Assembly (NCBI GenBank): GCA_964428885.1
Contig: CAYRZP010000136.1
Location: 1-5,008 of the forward strand
Direction of reading: 5' to 3'
Length of the DNA: 5,008 nt
Source: JAQVQN01 sp964428885
Lineage (GTDB): Bacteria; Verrucomicrobiota; Kiritimatiellia; RFP12; UBA1067
Program-made: the position numbers and the translations under genes
Part shown: positions 4,900-5,008 of the stretch, piece after piece
Layout of the letters: every line of letters begins with the position of its first letter
How positions within the stretch are numbered: position 1 is the first letter of the stretch
The notes under the pieces: model-generated
Databases searched by the model: none
Told to the model about the DNA's origin: nothing
The model's input: the letters and a program-made list of their open reading frames with translations, nothing else

Positions 4900-5008
4900 A
4901 TGGCCATTGACCTGAAAACCGCCTACAAGACCATCATGGACGACCACTTCACACCGCGCATGGAGATATCCTTCATCGACGGAGACAAACGCCAGACCCT
5001 GCGCTATG
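4900..5008 (+). CDS. purH: PurH-like AICAR formyltransferase, 5' part only
   Basis: Only the first 36 codons are inside the window; the frame is open at the right edge. ATG 4900 follows AAAGGAAG at good spacing. The opening residues (MAIDLKTAYKTIMDDHF, then RMEISFIDGDKRQTLRY) resemble, from memory, the N-terminus of the PurH-like phosphoribosylaminoimidazolecarboxamide formyltransferase/IMP cyclohydrolase variant found in some anaerobes such as Desulfovibrio. It does not resemble the E. coli-type PurH start. That enzyme carries out the last steps of IMP synthesis in the cytoplasm: it formylates AICAR using 10-formyl-THF, and the product is then cyclised. No catalytic residue is visible in this short piece, so the name is a judgement from the N-terminus only. 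The gene starts 49 bases after the transposase stop, and that spacer contains the third hairpin. Confidence 0.6.
   Translation, partial: MAIDLKTAYKTIMDDHFTPRMEISFIDGDKRQTLRY

Noticed and set aside
4610..4907. Minus-strand proteins made of AHPVPE-type or Ser/Ala-rich repeats
   Set aside because: They are open only because the 21-bp array has no stops in several frames. They lack ribosome sites and overlap the well-supported transposase.

Overview
The window looks like chromosomal DNA from a moderately GC-rich, Gram-negative-type bacterium. All five genes lie on the + strand. The mix is a Cys-rich secreted protein, a parvulin-like lipoprotein, a membrane-anchored HEAT-type protein, a REP-associated (Y1, HUH) transposase and the start of a PurH-like purine enzyme. 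Together with short intergenic repeats, this suggests the Kiritimatiellota/Lentisphaerota/Verrucomicrobiota (PVC) group. That placement rests on gene style and is tentative; no rRNA or other marker is present.

Layout. Positions 1-278 carry no gene but end in four consecutive small inverted repeats just before a strong Shine-Dalgarno (204-261). A secreted protein of unknown function follows (279-1136) and closes with a textbook terminator (1180-1219). The next spacer carries a 9-bp tandem motif (1273-1299). A 400-residue lipoprotein resembling SurA/PpiC/PrsA foldases follows (1359-2561). A 229-bp spacer with GC-rich palindromes leads to a 285-residue signal-anchored protein with HEAT-like helices and a Glu-Ala-Ala tail (2791-3648), which has its own terminator (3693-3732).

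The most interesting part is 3846-4902. A RAYT-like transposase (HLH motif, Tyr in a YIQDNP context) is joined to a Rossmann-like C-terminal region that resembles SLOG/DprA folds. The last part of its reading frame runs through a perfect 14-bp-arm hairpin (4706-4736), an abutting 7-bp-arm hairpin (4737-4754) and four and a half copies of a 21-bp tandem repeat (4752-4848). The stop codon lies at the end of the array. A further hairpin (4865-4882), whose core is the exact inverse of the second hairpin's core, lies between the transposase and the last gene. This is the sort of palindrome-rich DNA that RAYT enzymes are known to act on, so the gene and its repeats may form one REP/BIME-like unit sitting directly upstream of a purine gene.

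How the genes work together. The first three are separate units with their own leaders or terminators, and all appear to act in the cell envelope. No shared pathway is evident. The transposase looks like an independent element and purH like a housekeeping gene whose 5' leader now includes the element's right edge.
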